Shown here piece after piece: positions 1-10,771 of a stretch of DNA of 64,000 nt (within the stretch, counting starts at the first letter, position 1; every line of letters begins with the position of its first letter). Origin of the DNA: Lycium barbarum (lineage: Eukaryota; Streptophyta; Magnoliopsida; Solanales; Solanaceae); contig NC_083339.1 of the NCBI RefSeq assembly GCF_019175385.1, positions 83,130,120 through 83,194,119 of the forward strand. Reading direction: 5' to 3'. The position numbers and the translations under genes were made by a program. A model generated the notes under the pieces. It ran no database searches. It had not been told where the DNA came from and saw only the letters and a list, made by a program, of their open reading frames with translations.

Positions 1-254
1 CTATCGTTCGCCCCTGGCTGAGAAGCTGGAGGCTTAGGTACTGGGGCCTCGGGAGCTGGCAGTGGTGCTGCCCCCTGAACTAGAGCTGCTGCTGCTCCAA
101 GCTCCTCTGGAGGTGGCAATGTAGCAGAGCTCGCCGACTGGACTACCGTCTCAAGCATGGACTGGGAATGGGCCCTAGTAACTATCCGAGTCTGACTAGC
201 ATCCCCTGCTACTAATTTGCCCTTCTGGGAAGCTGTCGCTTTCTTTGGAGGCAT
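1..254 (-). CDS. gag: Element A gag, N-terminal part (cut by window edge)
   Basis: The reading frame starts at an ATG at 252-254 and stays open for 84 codons to the window edge. It begins MPPKKATASQKGK, the same basic opening seen at the gag starts of elements B (7679) and F (30868). A low-complexity stretch rich in Ala, Pro, Gln and Glu follows, which is usual ahead of the capsid part of chromovirus gag. The capsid-like region and zinc knuckle lie outside the window. The leader, a primer site and an LTR start follow on the right, so this is the 5' end of a minus-strand Ty3/gypsy element. No stop is seen in the visible part. Confidence 0.75.
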   Translation of the reverse strand, partial: MPPKKATASQKGKLVAGDASQTRIVTRAHSQSMLETVVQSASSATLPPPEELGAAAALVQGAAPLPAPEAPVPKPPASQPGAND

Positions 255-459
255 AGTTGAAAACACCACAATTCGTTAGAGGGGGATTATCCTGATAACA
301 TAGCTCTATCACACGATCTAGAGTAAGATGGAAAGATAACATCCTAAATGTCTTGTAGCTTCCGGTTTATAGATATGGTGCACAACACACCGATAAACAA
401 GACTCTACTAGACACGGTCTGTAGACACTTCTGAGGATGAACTACTCCGATACCACTCG
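255..459 (-). other. Element A 5' leader with primer binding site
   Basis: This is the untranslated leader between the gag ATG and the 5' LTR. The minus strand of 444-455 reads TGGTATCGGAGT, matching the initiator tRNA-Met primer site TGGTATCAGAGC at 10 of 12 bases, and it lies 4 bp from the LTR start. The stretch around 300-420 is clearly similar to the leaders of B, E, F and I. Confidence 0.75.
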
Positions 460-841
460 TGTCACGACCCAAACCGATGGGTCATGACCAGCGCCCAAGC
501 TGGACACTCGTATACTAACCTGCTAAATATAATCAGACTGGAGCTAAGGATAATATGGAAATTTGTAAAAGCAAGCTATGGACTCATAACGTCACATATC
601 AGAATGAACCTGTCTCCTGAGGAGTCACAGCTAACCAAAACATAAAAAATATGCAAGCCGACAAGGCTGCCACAATATATAGGAATATCCAAAACGGACT
701 ATGTAGATATAGCTGACCAAAGCCAATATATAACCCACACATGTCTACAAACCTCTAAGAGTATAATAATGAAATATGACGAGACAGGGCCCCGCCGTAC
801 CCCTGGATATGCATAAGTCAGTTCTATATCGAAGGATCTAT
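460..841 (-). repeat. Element A 5' LTR, U5-side fragment
   Basis: It starts with TGTCACGACCC directly beside the primer site. The phrases about 'gcaagccgacaaggctgcc' and the 'gacagggccccgccgtaccc' block also occur in the E LTRs (22364 and 45658), so A and E belong to related LTR families. It is broken at 841/842 by the LTR of element C. Some of the missing remainder may be 20338-20540, where 'ggccctctagtgaggga' motifs of the same family reappear. Confidence 0.65.
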
Positions 842-1064
842 TGTCACGACCCAACTAGGGCCGCGACGGGTACCCGGGGCTAACCACCGAGCACCGCTCG
901 TACTATTACTTCTTAGACTCATTCAACAATCATTTATCGATTTCATACTCATTTTACCAAAGAAACTGCTTTTCATTACAAAACATAATGCTTTTATAGA
1001 ATAACATATATCAATACATTTACACAATATCCACGTCGTGAAACCACATAACCCACATTGAGTA
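842..1064 (-). repeat. Element C 3' LTR, left piece
   Basis: It begins TGTCACGACCCAACTAGGG, the U5 end of a minus-strand LTR. After 223 bp it is interrupted by element B. Its last five bases, gagta (1060-1064), are repeated at 10767-10771 on the far side of B. The LTR then continues at 10772. Confidence 0.8.
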
Positions 1065-3972
1065 TGTCACGACCCACCCCCGTGGGCTGCGACTGGCACC
1101 CTACCTGGGTACCCAGACCAAACCACATATTCATTTACCAAATCCGAACTTATTTCAGAATTTCATAAAAGTCATATCAAACATAATTTATATCAAAATA
1201 TGTCTTAAGCGGTCGCTCAAATCAAAATGTCATATCAAATCCAAACGGAGCGGCGGAATAGACATCGCCGGCCCTAAGTGCAAATATAAGCATAAGGGCC
1301 ATTTAGGGCCATCATAACAAACTGACCGCTGTAAAACCAGAAAACAAAATCAAACAAACATACATAGGACCCTCGCCCCACATATATGACTACAGGCCTC
1401 TACGAACTCGAAACAAAGACATATGGCGAGACAGGGCCCCGCCGTACCCAAATAGTCAAATGTACAAATACATATACATAGCAAAGATGTCTGTACCAAA
1501 AGTGGACTCCGGATCAGAGGGAGTACTCCAAGATAGCAGAAAGTGAAGCCTACCATGGAGGATTACCAATATCTGTACCTGCGGGCATGAAACGCAGCCC
1601 CCGAAGAAAGGGGGTCAGTACGAAATATGTACTTAGTATGTAAAGCACGGAGTACAGAAATATGAGCCAAAACTGAAAGCAAACCGGATATCAAAGGGAA
1701 GTACCAATCAGTATGTCAAAATCCGTATCAAATCATATACATATACATAATGCAAATGAAATCATGCAAACGCTCAAGAACGTGGTCGCCACTCCGACGC
1801 TGGCGCCACACACAACATAACACCAGAAGGTTTCGAATCTCCGTACATCCCCGAACACAAACATAAGTGAGCGTATCGCATCACTAGCCATATCACAGCA
1901 TAAATCCAAACGGAACCCGGCCCTATGGCGAGGCCTCGGGAACCGTAACACAGCATACGGCCGAATTATCATAGGGCGCACGAATCATAACCGGCCCGGG
2001 AACCGGCGAACGAAGTCATAGTAAGGCACGAGCGGAGTCGTGAGCAAACAAATGCAAATCATATTTCAAAATAGCCCTTCAAAACATAATGATTTCCTAA
2101 GTCATTTCATAAACCAAAATAGTCGAATCGTTATTTGATACGAAAGTTTGTTTCACAAAATGTTTCCAAAGTGGTACGTATGGCTAAAAATGTGGCTTAA
2201 CATATCATAATAATCCAAACATATCTCATAGGGGGAAGTTTCAAAGTCGAAGATCTCATATCGAAGTTCATCCAAAAAGAGAGCCCGATAGGACAAATAG
2301 GGCGTCTCGGGGTTAGCGGGCCCACCTCGAGTCAAATTGAGGTGGCGAACATAATTTACGAACATTTAGAGGCTAAAGATCATACATAATGATTTCAAAG
2401 TGACCCGATCACATTTCGATAGGTTTCGGACATTTGAGTGCATTCTAGCCAAAATAGAGCCTTTAGGCTTCAATTGAATTGAATGAATAGTAGTCGTTTT
2501 GTAGATCGGGTTTCGAGGAGCAGAAATGCTCCGGAGGTTCCAATATTCACCTAACATACTAAGACATGCCAAACGAAGAAATGGGAAGCTTTACATACCT
2601 TATAGACGTCTTATGCTCTCCCTAAAATCAAATCCCGTTTCGTCCGGAATCTGCAAATGGTCAAAGTTACCAATTAGAGATCCTTAGGCTTAAGAATTCC
2701 ATTAACTTCATTTTTGTCTACCGAAATTTCGGCAGCATTTCCCCTATATATCTAACACCCCCGAGACTTAGCTCGGCTCAAAATATATCAACAACAACAA
2801 CCCAAACATCATCAAACAACATAAACCATAATCAAACCATTCTAACTTCAAAATTCTACCTTATTACATAAGTTGGCAACTCTTCATTCAAACTTCAAAA
2901 TTCCAAACTTATGTCCACATTATTATATTCATTCACCCATTCAAGGCTATTCAAACACGTCCCAATTATACTCCAAACAATATACAAAATTTCCCGAAGT
3001 TCGTTACTTTCCATATTTCATCCAAAGCATCAAAATTACGACAAACGTTCTAACTTTCATCATTTCATTCCGAATTCGTTAACATCAATCATAAATCACA
3101 TTTAAAGTCTTTAGTATCATAGATATACACAAATATACCAAAGGTATATACTTTCCCGTCATGTTCCGAAATCCTTTTCCAACGCCAATTCAATTCATTA
3201 AACATTCATTTACGTTATAAAGGTCACAACGACGCCACAAACCAACTAACAAGATCAAATTCACATGGCCTTGCACTTCATGTAGCTCACGACTACAACA
3301 CCAAACACACACACACCCACGGTTTTCTACACATATCAAAACTACGGGATTCTCGTCTATTCTTAATCCTTATCATATTCATACAAATTCCATAACAAAA
3401 GAATAGCAAAATTCTTACCTTTTCTTAAATTTCCGACTTGTCGCAAACGCGCACCTTTCGCCAAACTAATTGTACCTCGTTGAAGAGCGTCTTGAGTGCT
3501 CTACAAATATGGAAAGAACAAGACTTTTGGATTAGAATCAAAGCTTGGAGAATTTTTTTTTTCCTTTTCTTGGGTTCGGCTGAAGGGCTTTAGAGCTCAA
3601 AGTTGAGTTATGATTTTTGTTCTTGATCATTACAAAGGATAGCTTGATATATATCCATAACTAAGGGTCATGTGCATAACACATGACATTTAAAAATGGG
3701 TTTGGGCCAAGCCTAGTGGCCGGCCACCCCACAAACTTTGGGCCCCAATTTTTGTTCTAATTTCTTGGCCCAATTCATTAAAAGTCCCGTTTTGTAATTC
3801 CCGAAACTAATTTCCGAAATTCCAAATTTACCCTCGGCCTTCCCCGATGTCTTGGCACCAAAGATTACAAAACCAACATAGTCATATCAACTAGAATCAA
3901 GATACTTCCTTATAACATATAAGTCTTAATTATTTCTCGATTTCCCATTATACGAAAACACGGGACATAACA
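1065..3972 (-). repeat. Element B 3' LTR
   Basis: The LTR runs from TGTCACGACCC to cgggacataaca and is followed on the right by the polypurine tract, as expected for a minus-strand 3' LTR. On the minus strand a TATA-like GGATATATATC lies at 3646-3656. Splice-donor-like motifs lie near 3411-3421 (AGGTAAG) and 2591-2601 (AAGGTATGT). Apparent small ORFs inside occur identically in the 5' LTR and have no protein features, so they are taken as chance. Confidence 0.95.
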
Positions 3973-4117
3973 TTCTCCCCCCCTTAAGAACATTCGTCCC
4001 CGAATGTTAAATTAGCCTTATAAAGTCTTATGACCAAGGCGGGGGAGTTCTTTACTATTAGTGGCATACGATTTTTTTTTTTATCAACCAACATAACAAA
4101 CTGAAAGGTTTAGATTA
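3973..4117 (-). other. Element B polypurine tract, hairpin and 3' untranslated part
   Basis: On the minus strand a purine run of G residues (3975-3983 on + as C/T) abuts the 3' LTR and is the likely plus-strand primer site. Next to it 3989-4008 forms AACATTCG-TCCC-CGAATGTT, an 8-bp perfect stem with a 4-nt loop. The same hairpin stands at this place in F, C, I and, imperfectly, E. Confidence 0.7.
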
Positions 4118-4980
4118 CCTGTGGACGTCGGGAACAAGTGAGGGTATTTCCTCTTCATCTCGTCCTCCGCCTCCCAAGTCATCTCCTCCCGATTGTTGTT
4201 GCGCCACAGGACTTTGACGGAAGGTACTTCCTTAGTGCGCAATCTCCTTACCTATCGATCCAAAATAGTCGCAGGCTGCTCGTCATAAGACAATTGCTCC
4301 GTTACCTGAATGTCATCCACTGGAAATATCCTGGAAGGATCACCAATACATTTCCGCAACATAGACACATGAAACACCAGGTGTACGGCCTCCAAGTCGG
4401 ATGGTAAGTCTAGCTCGTAGGCGACCTCGCCTATCTTTCGAACGATCTGATACGGCCCAATGTACCGGGGGCTCAAGTTACCCTTTCTACCGAATCTCAT
4501 GACACCCTTCATGGGCGACACCTTCAGGAATACCCAGTCGCCAATCTGGAACTCTAACGGTCGACGTCGTCTATCTGCATAAGCTTTCTGTCGACTCCGA
4601 GCAGCCAATAATCGTTCTCGAATAAGCTTTACCTTATCTACAGCTTCCTGGATCAGATTTGGCCCAATCAGCTTAGTCTCGCCCACGTCAAACCAACCAA
4701 TAGGAGATTTGCATTTTTTGCCATAAAGGGCTTCATACGGTGCCATCTGAATGCTGGAGTGATAACTATTATTATAGGCAAACTCAATAAGCGGCAAATG
4801 ATCATCCCAGCTGCCCCTGAAATCAATAACGCAGGCCCGCAACATATCTTCTAGTGTCTGAATAGTGCGCTCGGCCTGCCCGTCGGACTGAGGATGAAAA
4901 GCTGTACTGAGGCTCACCTGAGTCCCTAATCCCTCCTGGAATGACCTCCAGAAATTTGCCGTAAACTGGGCACCTCGGTC
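4118..4980 (-). pseudogene. pol: Element B integrase C-terminal half plus chromodomain (remnant)
   Basis: The readable frame covers the end of the integrase core: the DRG motif with the second catalytic Asp, then the DGQAER motif with the catalytic Glu. It continues through a GPY/F module (RYIGPYQIVRKIGEVAYEL) to ILDR. The TAG at 4252-4254 stands where F and C have the Gln codon of LDRQV. Beyond the TAG the frame goes on through a chromodomain ending near KRKYPHLF. The integrase zinc finger and first catalytic Asp are missing because of the deletion joining this part to reverse transcriptase at 4972-4980, out of frame with it. It cannot make a working integrase. Confidence 0.85.
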
Positions 4981-6289
4981 GGTGTAGTAGGCCTGGGCCA
5001 GTTCTGTACAGCCTCAATCTTCTGCGTGTCGACCCGAATACCATCTGCGCTGACAATATGGCCCAAGAATGCTACAGAAGTCAACCAGAATTCACATTTA
5101 GAGGATTTGGCATATAACTTCTGCTGACGGAGAATACCAAGCACCGTCCTCAAATGATCTGAATGCTCCTTGGCTGATCGCGAGTAAATCAGAATGTCAT
5201 CAAGAAGCACAATAACAAACATGTCCAGAAAAGGCCGAAATACCCGATTCATCAAATCCATAAATACCGCTGGAGAATTAGTCAGCCCGAAAGACATAAC
5301 TCTGAACTCGTAATGCCCGTACCGGGTCCTGAAAGCAGTCTTCGGGATATCTGACTCCCGCACTCGCACCTGATGATAACCTGAGCGCAAATCTATCTTT
5401 GAAAAATGTTTAGCACCCTGCAACTGATCAAACAAATCATCAATCCGGGGAAGGGGATATTTATTCTTTATAGTCACCTTATTTAGCTGCCGGTAATCGA
5501 TACACATCCGTAGTGACCCATCTTTCTTTCTTACAAACAATACCGGCGCTCCCCAGGGCGATGTACTGGGTCTAATAAAGCCCTTATCTAACAAATCTTT
5601 CAGCTGCTCCTTCAACTCTTTCAGTTCAGCCGGTGCCATCCTGTACGGAGGAATAGATATAGGCTGCGTATCCAGCATCAACTCTATAGTAAAATCAATC
5701 TCCCGCTCAGGCGGAAGGCCAGGAAGCTCGTCAGGAAATACATATGGGAACTCACTAACGACCGGAACAGACTGAAGGGTAGGTATCTCAGTTGCAGTAT
5801 CGTGCACACGAACCAAATGATAGATATAACCCTTCTGGATAATCTTCTTAGCCTTGAGGTATGAAATAAACTTACCCCTCGGCGATGCTGTAGATCCGAA
5901 CCACTCTATAACTGGTTCCCCTGGAAACTGAAAACGGACTACCTTTTTCTGGCAGTCGACATTAGCATAACAGGAAGACAACCAGTCCATACCCATAATG
6001 ACATCAAACTCAAGCATGTCTAACTCTATCAAATTAGCTTTAGTGCAACGATCATAAATAGTCACAGAACTATCCCTATAGATCTGTCTCGCTATAACAA
6101 AATCCCCAACTGGCGTAGCTACCTCAAATGGCTCTATAGGCTCAGACACTATCCCAATCTTACTAGCAACGAGCGGGGAAATATATGATAAAGTAGAACC
6201 AGGGTCAATCAATGTATATACAGATCTGGAGAAAACCAGTAATGTACCTGTGATGACATTTGGCGAAGCCTCCTGATCCTGGCGGCTGG
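4972..6289 (-). pseudogene. pol: Element B protease and reverse transcriptase
   Basis: This is an open frame, continuous with the zinc-knuckle end of gag. The aspartic protease active site is in [12 protein letters not shown] (Asp codon near 6204-6206). Reverse transcriptase follows with [53 protein letters not shown] and the catalytic block [12 protein letters not shown] near 5190-5220. The usual F/Y-I/V-DD is here LLDD. It runs to the post-RT motif [10 protein letters not shown] and then breaks at 4972-4980, where about 1.25 kb (RNase H, integrase zinc finger and first catalytic Asp) is lost compared with F. The RT core itself is intact, but the polyprotein downstream is not. Confidence 0.85.
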
Positions 6290-7679
6290 CCAAAGCATAT
6301 ATGTGGTTCGACCGATCGCTAGAACCTGAAACGCCACCGCGCCCTCGACCGCGTCCTGCTGGTGCTGGCATACCTCGCCCTCCAGGGCGTGCAACAGATG
6401 GAGCAGATGATGAACCGGCGGCTGACCCTATCGGCTGAGCCACACTACCAGAACCGCTAGCCAACGGACAATCTCTCATAAAATGGCCCTGACCACCACA
6501 CGAAAAACAAGCTCCAGTAGCTCGATAACACTCCCCAGGATGAGACTTCTCGCAATGAGAACAACGGGGCCTGGGTGGTCTGGTCTGGCTGGGACCTCTG
6601 GATACCTGTGAACCTGCCGCTCTGGAGCTCTGACCGGCCCCAGGAGGTCCCGCACTATCAAATCTCCGGCTGCCTGGCTGAGTACTCCGGCCGGACGGAG
6701 GTAGCTGTCTGCCTAACTGCTGCTGCTGAGGCTGTCCGCCTCGAGAATCTCCAGAATAACCTGCGGACTTAGCCCTCTTGGGCGGCCTCCTGTCCCGGTC
6801 TCTACCAGAATGGTCAAACCTGTGACGATCCTCCATACCCATCGCATAGGCCTGAAGTCGGGCAATGTCCATATCTGTCTACAATGACACTGCCATACAA
6901 CCATCGATCAAATACCGATCCAATCCCATAACAAATATGTGCATCCGATCGGACATATCTGCTACTACGACCGGTGCATATCGGGCCAGAGAATCAAACT
7001 CATGATTATACTCGCGAACACTCCGACCCCTCTGCTGTAGATGTAAGAATCGGTCAGCCCGCGCCCGCCGTAACTTTGGGGGCAAAATGTGGCGGGTGAA
7101 AGCAGTCACAAACTGATCCCACGTAGCTGGAGGAGCACCCTCACCCCTGGATAACTCCCAAGTCTCATACCAGTGAGTGGCAACATCTCGAAGTCTGTGC
7201 GAAGCAAGCTCGACCGACTCGGTCCCTGAAGCCCTGACCAAGTCCAGTGAGCGCCGCATCCCCCGAATAAAGTCATGGGGGTCCTCGTCGAGCTTAGACC
7301 CGAAAAACTCTGGAGGGCTACATAATAAAAACTCCCGAACTCTCAGGCTGTCCCGCCTGTCATCGTCATCATCGTCCCTCCGCCCGCGTCTGCGAGCCTG
7401 TCCTGCCACCAGTGTAGTCAACAACTGTACAGCCTCCCTCAAGGTCCTATCCTTCGCCTCTGGCTGAGGAGCTGGAGTCTCAGGAGCTGGTACACGGACC
7501 GCTGGAGCTGCTGAAGGTCCTGCTCCAGGCTATAATAGTGGAGGTGTAGCAGACCCCTCAGAATGAGGCACAACCTCAGGCAAATCACAAACACGAGCCC
7601 GGGTAGATCGCTGTGCCTGACTAGTCTCTCCCATCCTCGCTTTGCCCTTCTGGGCCGCCGTTGCCTTCTTCGGAGGCAT
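6290..7679 (-). pseudogene. gag: Element B gag (two in-frame TAG codons)
   Basis: The start is the ATG at 7677-7679 (MPPKKATAAQKGK), parallel to the gag starts of A and F. The frame holds the retrotransposon capsid-like part (PPEFFGSKLDEDP, ELASHRLRDVATHWYETW, FDSLARYAP) and a zinc knuckle [14 protein letters not shown] at 6468-6509 (CX2CX4HX4C). An upstream Cys/His cluster ([12 protein letters not shown]) lies near 6525-6565. TAG stops interrupt at 7530-7532 and 6879-6881. The second aligns with the Gln codon in SLQDGMDIA of F, so a CAG-to-TAG change is likely. Gag normally forms the virus-like particle. This copy would make only fragments unless the stops are read through. Confidence 0.85.
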
Positions 7680-7858
7680 CACTGCAAACACAAGAACAGG
7701 TCAGATCAGAATCATCCTAATAGCACAGCTCTATCGCACGATCCTAAATGCCCTGTGGCTTCCTGTTTATAGATGTGGTGCACAACACATCGATAAACAA
7801 GACTCTACGAGACACGGCCTGTAGACATTCCGAGGACAAACCGCTCTGATACAACTTT
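7680..7858 (-). other. Element B 5' leader, primer site and splice-acceptor-like end
   Basis: The minus strand of 7843-7854 reads TTGTATCAGAGC, an initiator tRNA-Met primer site with one mismatch, 4 bp from the 5' LTR. Just before the gag ATG the minus strand reads TTGTGTTTGCAG, a good plant 3' splice-site sequence ending at 7682. Confidence 0.75.
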
Positions 7859-10766
7859 TGTCACGACCCACCCCCGTGGGCCGCGACTGGCACCCTACCT
7901 GGGTACCCAGACTAAACCACATATTCATTTACCAAATCCGAACTTATTTCAGAATTTCATAAAAGTCATATCAAACATAATTTATATCAAAATATGTCTT
8001 AAGCGGTCGCTCAAATCAAAATGTCATATCAAATCCAAACGGAGCGGCGGAATAGACATCGCCGGCCCTAAGTGCAAATATAAGCATAAGGGCCATTTAG
8101 GGCCATCATAACAAACTGACCGCTGTAAAACCAAAAAACAAAATCAAACAAACATACATAGGACCCTCGTCCCACATATATGACTACAGGCCTCTACGAA
8201 CTCGAAACAAAGACATATGGCGAGACAGGGCCCCGCCGTACCCAAATAGTCAAATGTACAAATACAAATACATAGCAAAGATGTCTGTACCAAAAGTGGA
8301 CTCCGGATCAGAGGGAGTACTCCAATATAGCAGAAAGTGAAGCCTACTGTGGAGGATCACCAATATCTGTACCTGCGGGCATGAAACGCAGCCCCCGAAG
8401 AAAGGGGGTCAGTACGAAATATGTACTGAGTATGTAAAGCACGGAGTACAGAAATATGAGCCAAAACTAAAAGCAAACCGGATATCAAAGGGAAGAACCA
8501 ATCAGTATGTCAAAATCTGTATCAAATCATATATATATACATAATGCAAACGAAATCATGCAAACGCTCAAGAACGTGGTCGCCACTCCGACGCTGGCGC
8601 CACACACAGCATAACACCAGAAGGTTTCGAATCTCCGTACATCCCCGAACACAAACATAAGTGAGTGTATCGCATCACTAGCCATATCACAGCATAAATC
8701 CAAACGGAACCCGGCCCTATGGCGAGGCCTCGGGAACCGTAACACAGCATACGGCCGAATTATCATAGGGCGCACGAATCATAACCGGCCCGGGAACCGG
8801 CGAACGAAGTCATAGTAAGGCACGAGCGGAGTCGTGAGCAAACAAATGTAAATCATATTTCAAAATAGCCCTTCAAAACATAATGATTTCCTAAGTCATT
8901 TCATAAACCAAAATAGTCGAATCGTTATTTGATACGAAAGTTTGTTTCACAAAATGTTTCCAAAGTGGTACGTATGGCTAAAAATGTGGCTTAACATATC
9001 ATAATAATCCAAACATATCTCATAGGGGGAAGTTTCAAAGTCGAAGATCTCATATCGAAGTTCATCCAAAAAGAGAGCCCGATAGGACAAATAGGGCGTC
9101 TCGGGGTTAGCGGGCCCACCTCGAGTCAAATTGAGGTGGCGAACATAATTTACGAACATTTAGAGGCTAAAGATCATACATAATGATTTCAAAGTGACCC
9201 GATCACATTTCGATAGGTTTCGGACATTTGAGTGCATTCTAGCCAAAATAGAGCCTTTAGGCTTCAATTCAATAGAATGAATAGTAGCCGTTTTGTAGAT
9301 CGGGTTTCGAGGAGCAAAAATGCTCCGGAGGTTCCAATATTCACCTAACATACTAAGACATGCCAAACGAAGAAATGGGAAGCTTTACATACCTTATAGA
9401 CGTCTTATGCTCTCCCTAAAATCAAATCCCGTTTCGTCCGGAATCTGCAAATGGTCAAAGTTACCAATTAGAGATCCTTAGGCTTAAGAATTCCATTAAC
9501 TTCATTTTTGTCTACCGAAATTTCGGCAGCATTTCCCCTATATATCTAACACCCCCGAGACTTAGCTCGGCTCAAAATATATCAACAACAACAACCCAAA
9601 CATCATCAAACAACATAAACCATAATCAAACCATTCTAACTTCAAAATTCTACCTTATTACATAAGTTGGCAACTCTTCATTCAAACTTCAAAATTCCAA
9701 ACTTATGTCCACATTATTATATTCATTCACCCATTCAAGGCTATTCAAACACGTTCCAATTATACTCCAAACAATATACAAAATTTCCCGAAGTTCGTTA
9801 CTTTCCATATTTCATCCAAAGCATCAAAATTACGACAAACGTTCTAACTTTCATCGTTTCATTCCGAATTCGTTAACATCAATCATAAGTCACATTTAAA
9901 GTCTTTAGTATCATAGATATACACAAATATACCAAAGGTATATACTTTCCCGTCATGTTCCGAAATCCTTTTCCAACGCTAATTCAATTCATTAAACATT
10001 CATTTACGTTATAAAGGTCACAACGACGCCACAAACCAACTAACAAGATCAAATTCACATGGCCTTGCACTTCATGTAGCTCACGGCTACAACACCAAAC
10101 ACACACACACCCACGGTTTTCTACACATATCAAAACTACGGGATTCTCGTCTATTCTTAATCCTTATCATATTCATACAAATTCCATAACAAAAGAATAG
10201 CAAAATTCTTACCTTTTCTTAAATTTCCGACTTGTCGCAAACGCGCACCATTCGCCAAACTAATTGTACCCCGTTGAAGAGCGTCTTGAGTGCTCTACAA
10301 ATATGGAAATAACAAGACTTTTGGATTAGAATCAAAGCTTGGAGAATTTTTTTTTTCCTTTTCTTGGGTTCGGCCGAAGGGCTTTAGAGCTCAAAGTTGA
10401 GTTATGATTTTTGTTCTTGATCATTACAAAGGATAGCTTGATATATATCCATAACTAAGGGTCATGTGCATAACACATGACATTTAAAAATGGGTTTGGG
10501 CCAAGCCTAGTGGCCGGCCACCCCACAAACTTTGGGCCCCGATATTTGTTCTAATTTCTTGGCCCAATTCATTAAAAGTCCCGTTTTGTAATTCCCGAAA
10601 CTAATTTCCGAAATTCCAAATTTACCCTCGGCCTTCCTCGATGTCTTGGCACCAAAGATTACATAACCAACATAGTCATATCAACTAGAATCAAGATACT
10701 TCCTTATAACATATAAGTCTTAATTATTTCTCGATTTCCCATTATACGAAAACACGGGACATAACA
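7859..10766 (-). repeat. Element B 5' LTR (promoter LTR)
   Basis: It has the same ends and length (2908 bp) as the 3' LTR. It begins beside the primer site and ends in ataaca at the target duplication gagta (10767-10771). Confidence 0.95.
10440..10450 (-). promoter_or_regulatory. Candidate TATA box of element B
   Basis: The minus strand reads GGATATATATC. It lies about 230 bp upstream of the first splice-donor-like motif (about 10206-10215). A TATA-like site at a similar distance before a donor is also seen in C (about 12585-12595), E (48655-48670) and F (about 25260-25275), which supports it as the core promoter. Confidence 0.45.
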
Positions 10767-10771
10767 GAGTA

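Larger units (their letters stand above)
1065..10766 (-). mobile_element. Element B: Tekay-like Ty3/gypsy retrotransposon, recent, internally deleted
   Basis: This is an insertion of 9702 bp with two LTRs of exactly 2908 bp (1065-3972 and 7859-10766). It is flanked by the 5-bp target duplication gagta (1060-1064 and 10767-10771). I counted roughly 35 LTR differences by eye, about 1.2 percent and mostly transitions, so the insertion is young. The internal region is only 3886 bp because a deletion fuses reverse transcriptase to the second half of integrase. Three TAG codons interrupt the frame. It sits inside the 3' LTR of element C. Confidence 0.95.

Noticed and set aside
2153..2365. A 70-codon minus-strand frame identical at 8947-9159
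   Set aside because: The two copies are simply the two LTRs of B. No protein features.
4138..4407. Plus-strand frames over the integrase and gag regions (also 7177-7467, 16209-16577)
   Set aside because: They are shadows of the pol and gag frames on the opposite strand.
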